A stretch of 64,000 bases of DNA from Collybiopsis luxurians FD-317 M1 (taxonomy: Eukaryota; Basidiomycota; Agaricomycetes; Agaricales; Omphalotaceae): positions 891,067-955,066 of the forward strand of contig KN834758.1 in assembly GCA_000827265.1 (NCBI GenBank), in the 5' to 3' direction. Positions 11,424-22,584 of the stretch are shown here, piece after piece. How positions within the stretch are numbered: the stretch's first letter is position 1; every line of letters starts with the position of its first letter. Position numbers and translations under genes: made by a program. Below the pieces are notes generated by a model, which saw nothing but the letters and a program-made list of their open reading frames with translations, was not told where the DNA came from and made no database searches.

Positions 11424-11990
11424 ACATGCAGAATAATAGAATAAATATTGTAAAAAAAAATGTGAAAAAATAGAGTACCTCGTTGGCAACGCGTCGTTTG
11501 GACGGCCTGTACTCCAAATCGGATCTTTTGAGGGAGATTCAATACAAAAAAAGTTACAACTTACCGCCCAAAAGTTTTGTTTCGCGTTATAGGTCCGTCA
11601 ACGGGCAATTGACTGGTTGTTATCCAGGTCCAAAGTCTCAAAACTGGCCGTACAAACGAAATAGCGAATTTAAATTCTGAAAGAATCTAAGAAACCAATT
11701 CACATATAAAACATGCAGAATAATAGAATAAATATTGTAAAAAAAATGTGAAAAAATAGAGTACCTCATTGGCAACGCGTCGTTTGGACGGCCTGTACTC
11801 CAAATCGGATCTTTTGAGGGAGATTCAATACAAAAAAAGTTACAACTTACCGCCCAAAAGTTTTGTTTCGCGTTATAGGTCCGTCAACGGGCAATTGACT
11901 GGTTGTTATCCAGGTCCAAAGCTTCAAAACTGGCCGTACAAACGAAATAGCGAATTTAAATTCTGAAAGAATCTAAGAAACCATTCACAT
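11424..11990. repeat. Near-identical 286-bp direct tandem duplication
   Basis: Copy A is about 11424..11700 and copy B about 11711..11990. They differ by one A in a homopolymer (9 versus 8), one G/A change, a TC/CT swap and small end differences. Both carry the same 65-codon open frame (11483..11680 and 11769..11966), but it begins at TTG, has no ATG and resembles no known protein. High identity implies a very recent event. The unit ends near the palindromic GAATTTAAATTC. Confidence 0.9.
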
Positions 11991-13113
11991 AAAACAAGCT
12001 TACACCACTCTTATAATTTCTTCCACATGCACCCACGCGAGGTGCTCATCAAAATTTTTATATGAATTTGATCCAAACGCGCTGGTTCACTCGGCTCAGT
12101 TCGTTTCATTCAGTCATTCAGGTACAGTGAAACCACCGCGCCCTTTTACCGCTAACAAGGCATTTTGGTTCATGGCCGGTAATTCAATCTTCAAGACCTC
12201 GCTTGATCTCATGATTCATGTCCCATCTTGGCTTCTGCTGCAGCAGTCCCATTCAAAAAACCTGAAATCTGCTACTTTACTCATAAAGAAAGAGTCAAAA
12301 CATCCCTGAGTAAGCCGCCCCTTCTCGACCCACTCTCGATGGCCAAGGCCTAAGATCCAGAGTAACATAGTGTACCTGCAATCACTGGATGGCTTGTGAA
12401 TATTTTGGGTCCGTTCCTCCCTCCTCATCCTCCTCCCTTCGGCGGAGAACAGCATCTGCGGTGTTCTGGACTCATCCTAGGTAAAAGAGAGACAATCTAG
12501 TTAGCCTTTGAATCATGCGCTAATCATTTTACATGAAGATCCTTACTGTAAACATCTCACGTTCTGAAGCTAAACGCCCCGTTTCATCCAGTGCAAAGAA
12601 TTCAGAGCTGTCGCCAGAGCAAAGGGTAGAATCTTCCTCTTCGAGGATAAGGTTTCCGTGAGCGTCTAATGGCACTAGTGATTGTATGGATTTCAAGTAC
12701 TTGTATGGATTTCGAGTACTTATGTGGATTTCGGGTACTTGTATAGATTTCAAGTACTCGTGGTAGGTAAATAGTCGATTCTTATAAACATCTCGTGTTC
12801 CGAGACTAAACGCCCCGTTTCATCCAGTGCAAAGTACTCAAAGCTGTCACCAGGGTGCCCCCTCCCGTTAGCTTATAAATCTAAGAGAAGAGCTTTGGCA
12901 AAGATTGGTGAATTGGAGAGGTTGAGGTTTGGAAGTTCTTCATTCGATGTCAAAATCCTTTAGATGTTCGTCTCATACATTTGTCACAACACAGACTTTC
13001 CAATTTGTTTCTGCTCGCAGCCGCGTCCATTGAGTTGTTCGCGTCGTATCGGAACGTAACGGCTATTTTATATTTTCTTTCTATCGCCGATGGGCGATCA
13101 GATTCTACGTCCG
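11991..13113. other. Gene-free stretch with internal short repeats
   Basis: A block at about 12549-12620 (CGCCCCGTTTCATCCAGTGC) recurs at about 12785-12855. Between them lies an array of roughly 21-bp units (GGATTTC-AGTACTTG) at about 12685-12765. Short open frames here reflect these repeats and have no domain similarity. I see no gene. Confidence 0.6.
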
Positions 13114-14736
13114 TCAAACATCCCACTGCACTAGCACTTGCTCTTCTCGCCAAACATCCTTCATCTCTTTACTATCTGCATCAACTCTGCAGTCATTCTC
13201 GCACGAAAAGACCAGACATGTCCCCCACTCCATCCCCTTCTCCACTCCCCCTTTCAACACCTTTTGAATTACCGCTCGTCTCTCCTCGTCTGACATCTTG
13301 ATCTCGCGATCGCTTTTACTTTGAAGGCTGTTGATTAAATTTGGCATCAATTGACATTCAAATATGCGCTTGCCCTTGCAAGCCGGGCATGGTGAGAGAA
13401 GATTATCAGGAGACGAGTATGGCGAGTATATCCTCTTTTGGGGAAGGACGACCTTAAAGTCAGGTTTGGTGACAGGTAAGGGATCGGTTTTAGGGGTGGG
13501 GAATAGCGATTGGAAGATTTTGTCCGATGAGAACGGTAATGGAGTTCCTCTAAGTTCGTAGCTGGGTATCACCGAAGAGGAATAGTCAACTAATCAATCA
13601 AGCACAGTTGAGAGTCACAATACCGAATGCATTGCTCCCCCTCGTATCCAACGCGTTTAGTAAACCTTTCGAAGACTTGATCTACTTCGAGAGAGTTTTC
13701 GTAAGGCTCGAAAGCCCATGAGATGTCTTTACCTCCCCCCCCTTCGTCTGCGGCTGGATCTGAGATTTGAGTTCCGGGAGGAATTTTAGGTTTCGGCTGA
13801 GGAGGGAGATACTCCGATGCAGTGGATAAGTAAAGGGGTGGGATGTAGGAGGGTGCAGCTTTCCATGGAGATTCTTCTAGAGTTGTATTGGTCATCGCTG
13901 TGAGTAGAGATTCGGTAGAGGCAGTGGATTCCGCCTCTGAATCCTCATCGTCATCTTCTTCGTGCTCTTCAGAATCTTGATCACTACCGATTTCGTTCGA
14001 TGTGTCATTTGTTGCTGCGGGAGTTCCACCTCCGAATATCTGAGCTCCCAAGCCGAACGGGTTGCTTGTCGCCGAAGCCGAAGAATTCATCTAGGGATGC
14101 AGGGTCAGAGTCAGTCAATCGACCAAAAAATTTGACAGGAAACTTGCGGAAAACGGATTAGTTTTTGCTGCTTGTTTGGTCTTTTCTGCTTGTTCTGCTG
14201 CGCGTCGTTTGGCTTCCTCTTGCTCACGTTTGCGAGCAAGCTTGGCAGCGTATTTTTCGTTATACCGCAAACCACGCCAAGCGCGAACACTAACCAAAGC
14301 TCAGAAAAACTCAGACCGTCGTGGGCGTCTATGTACGTACCTCCCGTCTTTACGCTGACAGCCAGGATTTGCGCAGCCCCATACGTACAAGGCGCGATCC
14401 ATGGGACTGTCCTCGAACGGGCACCACAATTGAACCAATAGTTCCATAGGAAAAGAACAATTTTTGCATTGGGAGGAAGAAATGGGAGGTTCGGTCGCGG
14501 GGAGAAAAGCCTTTATTAAGCGTATACAGGGCGAAGGTCAAAACATTGCATTTGGGATATACATGGGTAAAGACAACTCGTACAGGGTGTCCACCTATTC
14601 GAGATACAGCTGCATCAGCTAGCTCAGTAGCTGATGTGATTGGTCCATCTGGAACACCCAGGAGGACAGAAGTTTCAACCTCCGAACCGACGTCCGAGTC
14701 CGAATCCGACCAATCCTCTTCAATTGGAGGTGCCAT
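13114..14736 (-). CDS. TSR4: TSR4/PDCD2-family ribosome-assembly chaperone
   Basis: Five exons (14584..14736, 14341..14510, 14148..14289, 13624..14090, 13114..13561) encode 459 residues. Intron 3 (14091..14147) has a GC donor (GCAAGT). Exon 1 has the family start VLLGVPDGPI. Exon 2 carries the zinc-binding N-terminal pattern (CKNC, then LVQLWCPF, then WGCANPGCQRKDG). Exon 3 gives SVRAWRGLRYNEKYA. Exon 4 is acidic and disordered, and exon 5 is the PDCD2 C-terminal domain with CPACKGKRIFECQLMPNLIN and WGTCLVFSC. In yeast Tsr4 is a dedicated chaperone of the small-subunit protein Rps2 and is needed for 40S biogenesis; the same role is inferred here. The gene is divergent from an NDUFA4-like gene, and a truncated copy lies at 9850..10308. 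Confidence 0.93.
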
Positions 14737-15092
14737 AGATAAACCTGGATATTAAACAAAGATTAGCATCATGTGCATTGCTGAAAGATATGAAGAAGGA
14801 TCGAGTCAGGAATGCATGAATGGTATAATTTGAAAGTCTCGTCTTGTTCTTCAGAGAACGTATGACACGTTCCCATCCGGTTCAGACTCGTCATCTAAGA
14901 GCTCATCATTAAGAATGTGAAGGAGAGAACACTTACCACTGAGATGGTCGAGAGCAAGTCGTGATTCGGATTTTCAAAAAAATTTCAATTTTCTAGAGGT
15001 TATAGTCACGTGAAAAATATTCCCACAATCCATCCGAATTCTTCCTCCGCTTCGCAGTTGCACTGAACAACTAATAACTAATAACTAACACC
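14737..15092. promoter_or_regulatory. Bidirectional promoter with TCACGTGA
   Basis: A 356-bp gap lies between the divergent TSR4 and NDUFA4-like genes. TCACGTGA occurs at 15006..15013, 80 bp before the plus-strand ATG. The same octamer lies in two other upstream regions of the window. Confidence 0.5.
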
Positions 15093-15576
15093 ATGTCCAA
15101 CAACGGCCTTCGCAAAACTTTTATGAGGCATTGGTTCGCCGTCGAGGTCAGTTGCATTGCTCTCAATTTTTAATGCTAATGTCTTTACTAATTCTAATTT
15201 CGTTTAATTTCAGGCCATACCTATGTAAATTCGAGCCCGACCTCCACTGGAATGTTTACTGATTTTTCTCTTAGCTACACAATTATCGGTGGGGTTGTTG
15301 TCGGCGCGGGCTGGTATTTGTATCGCCTTTCCATGGGTCCTACGAGTGAGTAGTCAAATCTTTCTTTGGTATAATTATTTTTCTAAAGTTGTACAGTTCA
15401 ATGGACAAAGAACAACCCCACACCCTGGAACTCCATCAAACCCAACCAGACTACCAAGATAATGACTGTTAGCCATGAGGCCGAGTCAAAGTACGTCGTG
15501 AAGTTCGCCTGGAAGACTTTCAGTGTTTTGATGTTCCTTTCATTTGAACTATAGGTGGTCGAGAGAGAAACTCTAG
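15093..15576 (+). CDS. NDUFA4/MLRQ-like respiratory-chain subunit, copy 1
   Basis: Five small exons (15093..15146, 15214..15224, 15275..15345, 15397..15490, 15555..15576) give 83 residues. Exon 2 is only 11 nt. The spliced protein starts MSNNGLRKTFMRHWFAVE, then has one membrane helix (YTIIGGVVVGAGWYLY), then MGPTIQWTKNNPTPWNSIKP. This is the pattern of the NADH-ubiquinone reductase complex I MLRQ/NDUFA4 family, small inner-mitochondrial-membrane subunits of the respiratory chain; NDUFA4 is now usually assigned to cytochrome c oxidase. No long open frame marks the gene. A paralogue with the same internal exon sizes lies 1.28 kb downstream. Confidence in the family is high; which complex it joins is inferred. 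Confidence 0.9.
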
Positions 15577-16374
15577 AAGATGGATCCAGGATCCCGCATA
15601 TTTCTTTTCGTGTATCGTAGCATTTCAAATTGAACTTGAGATTTTCACTCCTTTACCTCTTCTGGAATGAATCATCCAGTAGGCCATAGACGTCCTTATA
15701 TGACCGGGAAAATCGACGTACGATGAATGTAAACCCTTCTGTGACTGAAGCAGGCGCCCATGCAATCCTTTCATACTGCGCAGAGATGAAAGGGAGGTGG
15801 TCAAGCAAAGGCAGGTCGGTGCCAGGTCAAAAATTTCTCGTCATTCAGGCATTCTCAGATTAAATACGTTCACGAATCTCTAGACGGATTTGGGCTCCCA
15901 TTCTAGACAGCAATGACGCTACAGCCATTGCGCAAGGACGCTAAGCGACTGCGCGGACGAGACCGCATTGTGGACGGGAGCGGTCTAGGCGTGGATCCGG
16001 AACTGGTCGCCGACGGTCGACTCGACCCGAATTCTGCTACAATCCGCCAATGCGTTGTGATAAGTAGCTGTGTTCCATGATTCGTTCTACCTTTTCTGTT
16101 CATCATATCTCTGTACGTCGGGCCGACCCTCTCGGATTCAGAAACTGTTCTGGCCAGCACTCAGCCGGGTCTCTTTGGGTCTTTAAAAAGGCTAGAAGTC
16201 ATTGATGTCACCAGCGACATGACTCGGGTAAGTAGGCGGGGGGCAGTATTTATTCGTTGCAAGAGACGAGCGCAGTCCCCTCAGACCAATACTCTTTTGT
16301 GTGCCGACACACCCTACTCAAACTATACAAACTAACTTATCAACCACCCAACTCAGTCGATTATTCTACCTACG
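15577..16374. other. Intergenic DNA between the NDUFA4-like paralogues
   Basis: Contains the 3' flank of copy 1 and the promoter of copy 2. A minus-strand 85-codon frame at 15903..16160 is Arg/Ser-rich with no domain. No further gene is seen. Confidence 0.5.
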
Positions 16375-16890
16375 ATGCCAGCAAACCTTCGCAAGACATT
16401 TATGAAAAATTGGTTTGCTGTCGAGGTACGGGAAGTTTCTTTCCCTTCTAATTCCGTATAGTTACCAAGGTCGGCCTATATAGGCGATCCCAATGTACGT
16501 GATTTGCCTCTCTCCTGCTCACTTTATCTCAGTTTTGTTCTGACGCCTTCGCCTCGTTTTATTTAGCTGGTGCATTGTCGCCACTGTCGTCTCAGGCGGT
16601 ACATGGTTTATGATTCGTTCGGCCATGGGTCCTACCAGTGAGTACATGATGTCGTGGCCGCCTTCTGTATACCTCATGACTCATTCGCCTTCTTTCCATT
16701 TATGTAGTTCAATGGACTAAAGCAAACCCTACGCCTTGGAACGAAATCAAACCCAACCAGGGAACAAAGCTAGTTCAAGTGAACCAAAAGTTCGATGAAA
16801 GGTGAGAGTTTTCTGGCCTTTCATGGTGCTATTGATCATGGACCTGTCTTCTTCGGTGTCTGGTGTAGATGGGCGAGAGAAAGACTCTGA
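16375..16890 (+). CDS. NDUFA4/MLRQ-like respiratory-chain subunit, copy 2
   Basis: Five exons (16375..16425, 16484..16494, 16567..16637, 16708..16801, 16869..16890) give 82 residues. The last four exons have exactly the sizes of copy 1 (11, 71, 94, 22 nt), so the pair arose by tandem duplication. The protein starts MPANLRKTFMKNWFAVEAIP, has the helix CIVATVVSGGTWFMI, then MGPTIQWTKANPTPWNEIKP and ends WARERL. The frame and all splice sites are intact, but the membrane helix and C-terminal tail differ from copy 1. Both copies thus appear to be under coding constraint and may be expressed under different conditions (inference). Confidence 0.9.
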
Positions 16891-17241
16891 TGAGATCTGT
16901 TGAAACCTTTTCTAGTTGTGACCGGTGGACTTTTTATTTCCTTTTTTTATCCGAGTTCTATAATTCACCCTAATATAACTGTATATATGTACACTACTCA
17001 TCTATACAACGCGTTCCATTGTTGCCTCTCAATTGTCCCTAGGTCAGCAGTACACGTGAAGGTCTGTTCTCCCGCCGCTCCCCGCCGCTCCGAGTCTTTG
17101 TACTAAACCAAATTTACTCATATCACGATCGATCAAGCCATATCTACGCCATAAAAAAAACCTCATCCTGATGGTCAAAGAACCCGCTTGTCGGTCGACC
17201 TTGTTCTTTTCCAGCGACTGCCTGGCTTCAAGTTGTCCAAC

Positions 17242-18664
17242 ATGGTCGCACCGGTCCCGATAAGCCTAGTGGTTCCGAAGGAAATTGCTCCAGATGAGGT
17301 TGAAGATAAGGCTGTACAAGGCGCACCGGTGGTATGTCCATTTTTCCTCATTCCTCCGTTGATATCGATAAACTTTTGGATCATGATCTGCATGATCGAC
17401 AGGCAGTCCTCGATACAGATAACGCGCTGCGTCTCCCTAGTTTGATTCTGGGAGCTGGGACCTTCAGTAATCAGTACAACAGCAATGATCATCTATCTGG
17501 GTTTGCGCCGATGCGCTTGGTTAGATTGGCCTTGCGGTAAGTAGTGAGCAGCTATGCGAATATTTTCAGAATAGGGAGTGATTCTAACTCGAATATGAAG
17601 GTACGGTATTAAGGCTTTCGATACGTCGATATACTATGGGCCTTCTGAAGTCGTTCTGGGAAATGCCCTTCGTGCAGTCAAGGATGAGTTCCCTAGAGAG
17701 TCTTATCAAATTGTAAGTCTGCACAGTAACCTCTCCAGCTTCGTTCAGCAAAGACTTACGCTTCAACTAGATGACTAAATGTGGACGTTTTGGTGCAAAC
17801 GTGTTCGACTACTCTCCTTCCGCTATTCGAAATAGTGTCACGCAAAGCTTGCAGCGCCTACAGACGTCGTATCTCGATACGGTCTACTTGCACGATATCG
17901 AGTTCGTTTGTACCCCTGTGCAGGCAAAACAAACGGGAAACCATGCATTGGCGCTGACGGAAGAAACAGCTGCGTACGGGCTGGAGGAAGGGCAGGAGGC
18001 CAAGATACATGGGGAGGGTGATCAAAAGGTATTGGATGCGTTTGCGGAGCTGAGAAAGATGAAGGATGAAGGGATGATCAAGAATATTGGGATTACAGGT
18101 ATGTTCTGTTTCCATCGCTTTGGTTTTTTGTGACTCTGACCTATGCTACCTAAAGGTTATCCAGTAGCTACCCTCCTCCGCCTCGCTCTCCTCATCTTAC
18201 ACCACCCACCCTACGAACCCGTCGACGTCCTCCTCTCTTACTCCCATATCTCACTGCAAAACTCCATCTTTGCCGAGTTTGTCCCTCATTTCCGCCAACG
18301 GGCACAGGTTAAGCAACTCGTTGCAGCATCTCCATTCAGTATGGGCTTGCTTACACCGTCGATTCCAACCTGGCATCCGGCTCCGGAAGGACTGCGCCAA
18401 GCTGTAGTGGAGGCGCGGAGTGGGTATGGTGACGGTTTTGTCGACGCTGCGTTGGCATTTGCTATGCGAAGATGTGGACCGGGAGAGTTGAATGTCCCGC
18501 TTGTGATTGGGGTGAGCAACCCGGCAGAGGTCCATCATTGTGTACGGGCTTGGAGGAGAGTCAGTGGAGGGGATTTGACGGAAGATGAGCGAGACAAGGA
18601 GGCAAAGATCTTGAAAGTGTTCAGGGATGCTGGTTATCTGGATTGGTCTTGGGCTTCTCCGTGA
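17242..18664 (+). CDS. Aldo-keto reductase, ARA2-like D-arabinose dehydrogenase family
   Basis: Five exons (17242..17331, 17403..17536, 17601..17712, 17771..18098, 18156..18664) encode 390 residues. The AKR tetrad is present: FDTSIYYG gives D82 and Y87, MTKCGRFG gives K115, and VYLHDIE gives H153. LPSLILGAGTF near the start and LVIGVSNPAEVHHCV near the end (NAD(P)-binding region) fit the ARA2/L-galactose dehydrogenase branch. In yeast Ara2 oxidises D-arabinose to the lactone on the route to erythroascorbate. The chain is longer than yeast Ara2, partly because of an insertion after the catalytic His at about residues 158-190. The start was chosen as the first ATG in frame. An earlier ATG at 17171 is in another frame. 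Confidence 0.88.
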
Positions 18665-18943
18665 ACTGATTCAAGGCTCTTGGATCTGAGGTTGAACTGA
18701 ATCAATGAATAGTATCTAGGTATTTTTTTTTCCTTGGGTTATTATGATCTGGGTAATCTTATTGGGACTAAAGTATATCTGAAATTTTGATAACATCGAG
18801 CTATTTACTACTTTTTAAGTTGTGATTTCGTCGGGCCTCTGCTCATCCACATGAGTCACCCTCGCGGTCAAAGCTGAAGTTATCAAGTCACGAGGTTTAA
18901 GCTTTACACTTTGCTGTTGCTTTGTCTCAGTCTGATCATCATC

Positions 18944-20953
18944 ATGTCCACGCAGAGGCCTCGTATCCTCATCCTTTCGCTCTTGCGCGAACGTTTTTGC
19001 GACGATACTAATTCACAGCTTTATGATTCCATGCGACAATGTGCTACCGTCACTCCTTTTGTCGAAACTGTGAAAGAATTCAAAAGACAAATGTCTTTGT
19101 TCCCACCCTCATCTGTCTTGGTCATTGACGCAGCCATTGGGGACCCAAAATATGCAGTCGTTCTCTCACAGCTTATACGATATGCCAAGTCTGGCGGAAG
19201 GGTCATTTGCGCATGCAATTTTAGCAACCACTTGCCTTACGATAAAGCGAAAAACTTCTTCGATTCCTGGGGACTTCCTTGGGACGCTGGGTCGTATCTT
19301 CGGACCACAGTACATCGGAACACAGACAAAGTTCCACCGGGCATTTCACAGGATTCGTTTACAAACTTGCCTGCCTCATACAGCATCAAATCATTCCAAC
19401 TTTTGAATGTCCGTAGGGAGTACTGCTTCTACAATCCTTCAGAGGATTCGCACCTCGAATCTCACGTCTTTCCCTCGGACGCATTCCCTGTCGACCCACA
19501 AGAGACTCCATGCGCGTTTGCTCCAGTCGGAAGCGGATTCTTCGGATACGTGGGCGACGTGAATGCAGAAGAAACAAGTACGAGAGTGGTCATGACGATG
19601 GCTGGACTTCCTTTGTCTGCGGTCACCCCTGATGCAAGAACGCACGGTCAAGGCCTGATCGCGCATCCAGATGGCACATTTTCCAAGACTGGGCCTTCTA
19701 ACCCCGATTCCTTTGCGATGTTCTCAGACGCCATCCGCCAGGCCGGGCATGATATACAGACCGGGTGCAGGGCAGGGAAAGAAGGAGACAGGTTTCTGGG
19801 TCCCTCGAAGCCGGGAGGCAAAGGTCCGCGCTCGTCAACTAGTGCTACGCCAAATTCGCGTTCTGTTCGTTCCAGAGAAGCTGAAGTGAAAGCTCGAGCT
19901 AAGAAACGAGTCGTAGTCCTAGAACGGAAACTCCAGGAGGCCGAAAAGTTCAAAGACGAGGTACCCTTTTTTCTTCGCTGTAGCTTGACTATCTGAGTCG
20001 TTTTTCGTTCGGGGAAATGCTCTCTTCAAAAAAGGTGACAACACCGGAGCAGTTGAGAAATACAAGAAAGCTATTGCTGTACGAGGACCTCATCCAATGT
20101 ATCTATCGAATTTGGCCGCTGCATATTTGATGCTGAATGAGTAAGACAACGCCGCTTTGCGCAAAGTGGATGAAGTTTAACTTGATTGGATTAGGTACGA
20201 TAAGGCGGCACAGGCCTGTACCGAAGCACTACTCCACGAGCCGAAACATATGAAAGCCCGATATCGACGAGGAATGGCTCTTCGACATCTACGCAAATTC
20301 CTTGAAGCCAGACAGGGTATATTTCCTGTATTCGGCAATCGAAAGCCAAACTCACCACCAGTCTATTTTTGTAGACCTTCAGGCATGCTTGATTCTATCC
20401 CCAGGGGATCCCCAAATCAAATCCGAAGTCCATCAAACCTTCCAGGAATTCCGTAGGACCACAACTAACGCCACTACGCAATCCCATGATCCCTCTACCA
20501 TTCCTCACGTCGTCAATCCCGACCTCAACGATGTACCCATCCCCGTGCCGGGCGCAGACGACTCTGATTCCAGCGACTTTGAACACGAAGGGAATGGAAC
20601 CCCTTGTCAGGCTTATAATCGAGATGGATGCAAATTGGGTAGCAAGTGTGAGCTGCAGCATGCTCCGCCAAAGACAGGCGATCCAGTCAAGGCAATAACT
20701 ACGAGAGATGAGTTGTACGTCTCTCAGCACCACGCTATTTCTTCGGCACCAAGCTGACTTGTGAATCAGAGGTCGAAATGTCTGCAACTTCTATCTCCTC
20801 GGTGAATGTGCCCATGACGATTCCCAGTGTCCGTTTTCCCATTCCAAAGAGTACCTTCCCGCGAAAGGATGGTGGACCAACCAAAATCTTGTCAAAACCA
20901 AGTCACTCGATGCTGGAAAGGTCGAGCGTTTCAAAATCAGGATGGGCATGTGA
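18944..20953 (+). CDS. TPR plus tandem CCCH zinc-finger protein with unknown N-terminal domain
   Basis: Five exons (18944..19960, about 19998..20140, 20195..20316, 20375..20714, 20770..20953) give about 601 residues. Residues 1-260 look like an alpha/beta fold (VLVIDAAIGDPKYAVVLSQL, then GGRVICACNF) that I cannot assign. A basic helix (KARAKKRVVVLERKLQEAE) leads into a TPR unit (GNALFKKGDNTGAVEKYKKA, then NLAAAYLMLNEYDKAAQACT, then KARYRRGMALRHL). The C-terminus has two CCCH fingers: CQAYNRDGCKLGSKCELQH (C-x7-C-x5-C-x3-H) and CNFYLLGECAHDDSQCPFSH (C-x7-C-x6-C-x3-H), which usually bind RNA. The first intron is drawn as 37 nt (19961..19997), short for this genome, so that junction is uncertain. 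An RNA-related adaptor role is inference. Confidence 0.8.
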
Positions 20954-21074
20954 AGCTACCGTCGGTATCGCTCTGCGTGCAGTAGATGTAGTGATTCAAT
21001 TCTTGAACCGATTTCTTCTAGTAAAATAATAATTAAAAATAACATGCTCTCTAATCGTAAATACCGGCCATTAT

Positions 21075-22584
21075 CTAGGCCTCACCCACAACCAATGAGC
21101 CCGCCCAATGTCTCAAGACATTTAAGCCGTACCCGTGCTTATCCCATATTGGATGCCGAGAGATAATCCCAGAGTGCGTGTTAGTCACCCCTGTGATAAA
21201 GGCTCTCTCTTTCTTCAGCTGTGGGATTGAGTTTAACCGAGCACATATTGTCTTTTGTAAGGGGGAGAGGATAGGATGTTGGGAAGCTTTTACTTTTGGA
21301 ATAGCGGGCGCGGAAGGATTGTCGATCATAATGTCCACTACGGTATCTTCGACCTGTTTCTCCAGGTCAGCGAGAACCTGTGCCAAGGACTGCTGTCCAG
21401 ACTGTGCATCGCTGTGATCTTGTTCCAAGAGCGATACACGTGCTCTGGAAGCACGCGAAGAGCGAATGAAACGTACGATGGCGAGAGAAATGACGGTTGG
21501 GAGAAGGAATGGGATGCATGCGTATACGACGAGATTCATGGGGAAGGGATACGAGAGCATTGGGGGTACCCGCGGAGTTTTGTGAAAGACGGGTTTTTGG
21601 TTATCTGAGGAGGATGACGATGCAGGTTCAGAGGTAGACAACGAAGGTGTTGATTTGGATTTCCGATCTTGGAACCAAGACACAGAGAGAAGTTTGGTTC
21701 TGGATTTTGATACAGTTGATGGAGGGAAAGACCATGAAGCTACGACGGGGTAGTGGTCGGGCTGGAACTCGCTAAAAGACAAATTGTCAGGGGGCAAAAA
21801 CACTAAACCAAGTAACTACAGAACTCACATCTCAATTCCATTCGTTTCGTATTCTGCAAAAGGATCCTCAGTCTCGATTGCCGCCGTAACGTATGGAACT
21901 GTTAAATCCCGTATCGCATTTGCGTATACCTTGATGTATTTAAACTTGCTCAAGGCTTGAAAGAAAACCAAGTTTGGATCCGACATGACGTCTATTAAAG
22001 GTCTGTTGGTTTTCCCCCACTTGTCTACACAGTAAAATTGTTCCCCGGTTCTGCTGAGCAGCTTGGGACCGAGTTTGTGGGTGAGGGTGGAGAAGAGCGA
22101 GTTGTATTTGATCAAGCCAAGGTGGGGGGTAGCGATGGTGTTGAAATTGACAGGAATCATGTATTCGGGTGAGTCAGGGGAGAAGAAACCCCGCTGGGAG
22201 AGGATACCAACGACGTAGCGAGAGACGAGACCGCCGAGCGAATAGCCTGTCATGCTGAAATGGCGGACTGCCTTGCCTTCTGAGCGTAGATGAGAAATTT
22301 CGTCTATGATTTCCTGCGCGACTCTCTCGCCGCCCCAGTCAATCCCATCATATGTAGACTCCTCCTCGTTGGCCTTGGGTAGCAGGACATGCAGTTCTGG
22401 CCGTTCCTCTTTTACGATACGGGCCATTTCTGCAAGGTGACCTGGTTCCGTGCAGTTCAGGTTCAGTATTATCTTAAGCACTCGAAGATACCGACGAACC
22501 TGTGTTCCCCCACATCCCATGGACTAACACGAGAAGATGAACAGAGGCCAAAGTCGAAGTCGATGCTGCGTTGTTGTTCTCCAT
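21075..22584 (-). CDS. DUF676/ROG1-like serine lipase with C-terminal membrane segment
   Basis: Three exons (22500..22584, 21829..22441, 21075..21771) encode 464 residues. Splicing exon 1 to exon 2 builds LLVLVHGMWGNTGHLAEMAR, the oxyanion-hole region of the family. GYSLGG supplies the nucleophile Ser96, and ATPHLG is also typical. A hydrophobic segment (VVYACIPFLLPTVISLAIV) at about residues 330-350 probably anchors the protein in a membrane. Yeast relatives (Rog1, Yor059c/Lpl1, Ydr444w) act in lipid turnover, Rog1 as a monoacylglycerol lipase; the substrate here is not known. The gene converges with the TPR-CCCH gene. Confidence 0.88.

Larger units (their letters stand above)
10311..14220. 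repeat. Segmental tandem duplication, unit 2
   Basis: The right-hand copy of the 3.6 kb duplication. It starts immediately after the truncated TSR4 fragment with the same AT-rich leader as unit 1. It contains membrane-protein copy 2, the 286-bp tandem repeat and the 3' two thirds of the intact TSR4 gene. Between about 11.4 and 13.1 kb it can no longer be aligned by eye to unit 1. Confidence 0.7.

Noticed and set aside
11483..11966. Two identical 65-codon frames as possible small genes
   Set aside because: They start at TTG, lie inside a recent 286-bp direct repeat and have no homology; duplication alone explains the shared frame.
12529..12753. 74-codon minus-strand frame with Lys-Ser-Ile repeats
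   Set aside because: It is produced by a short tandem DNA repeat (about 21 bp) and has no domain.
17171..17241. Upstream ATG at 17171 as start of the aldo-keto reductase
   Set aside because: It is in a different frame from the conserved exon. The ATG at 17242 is the first in frame.
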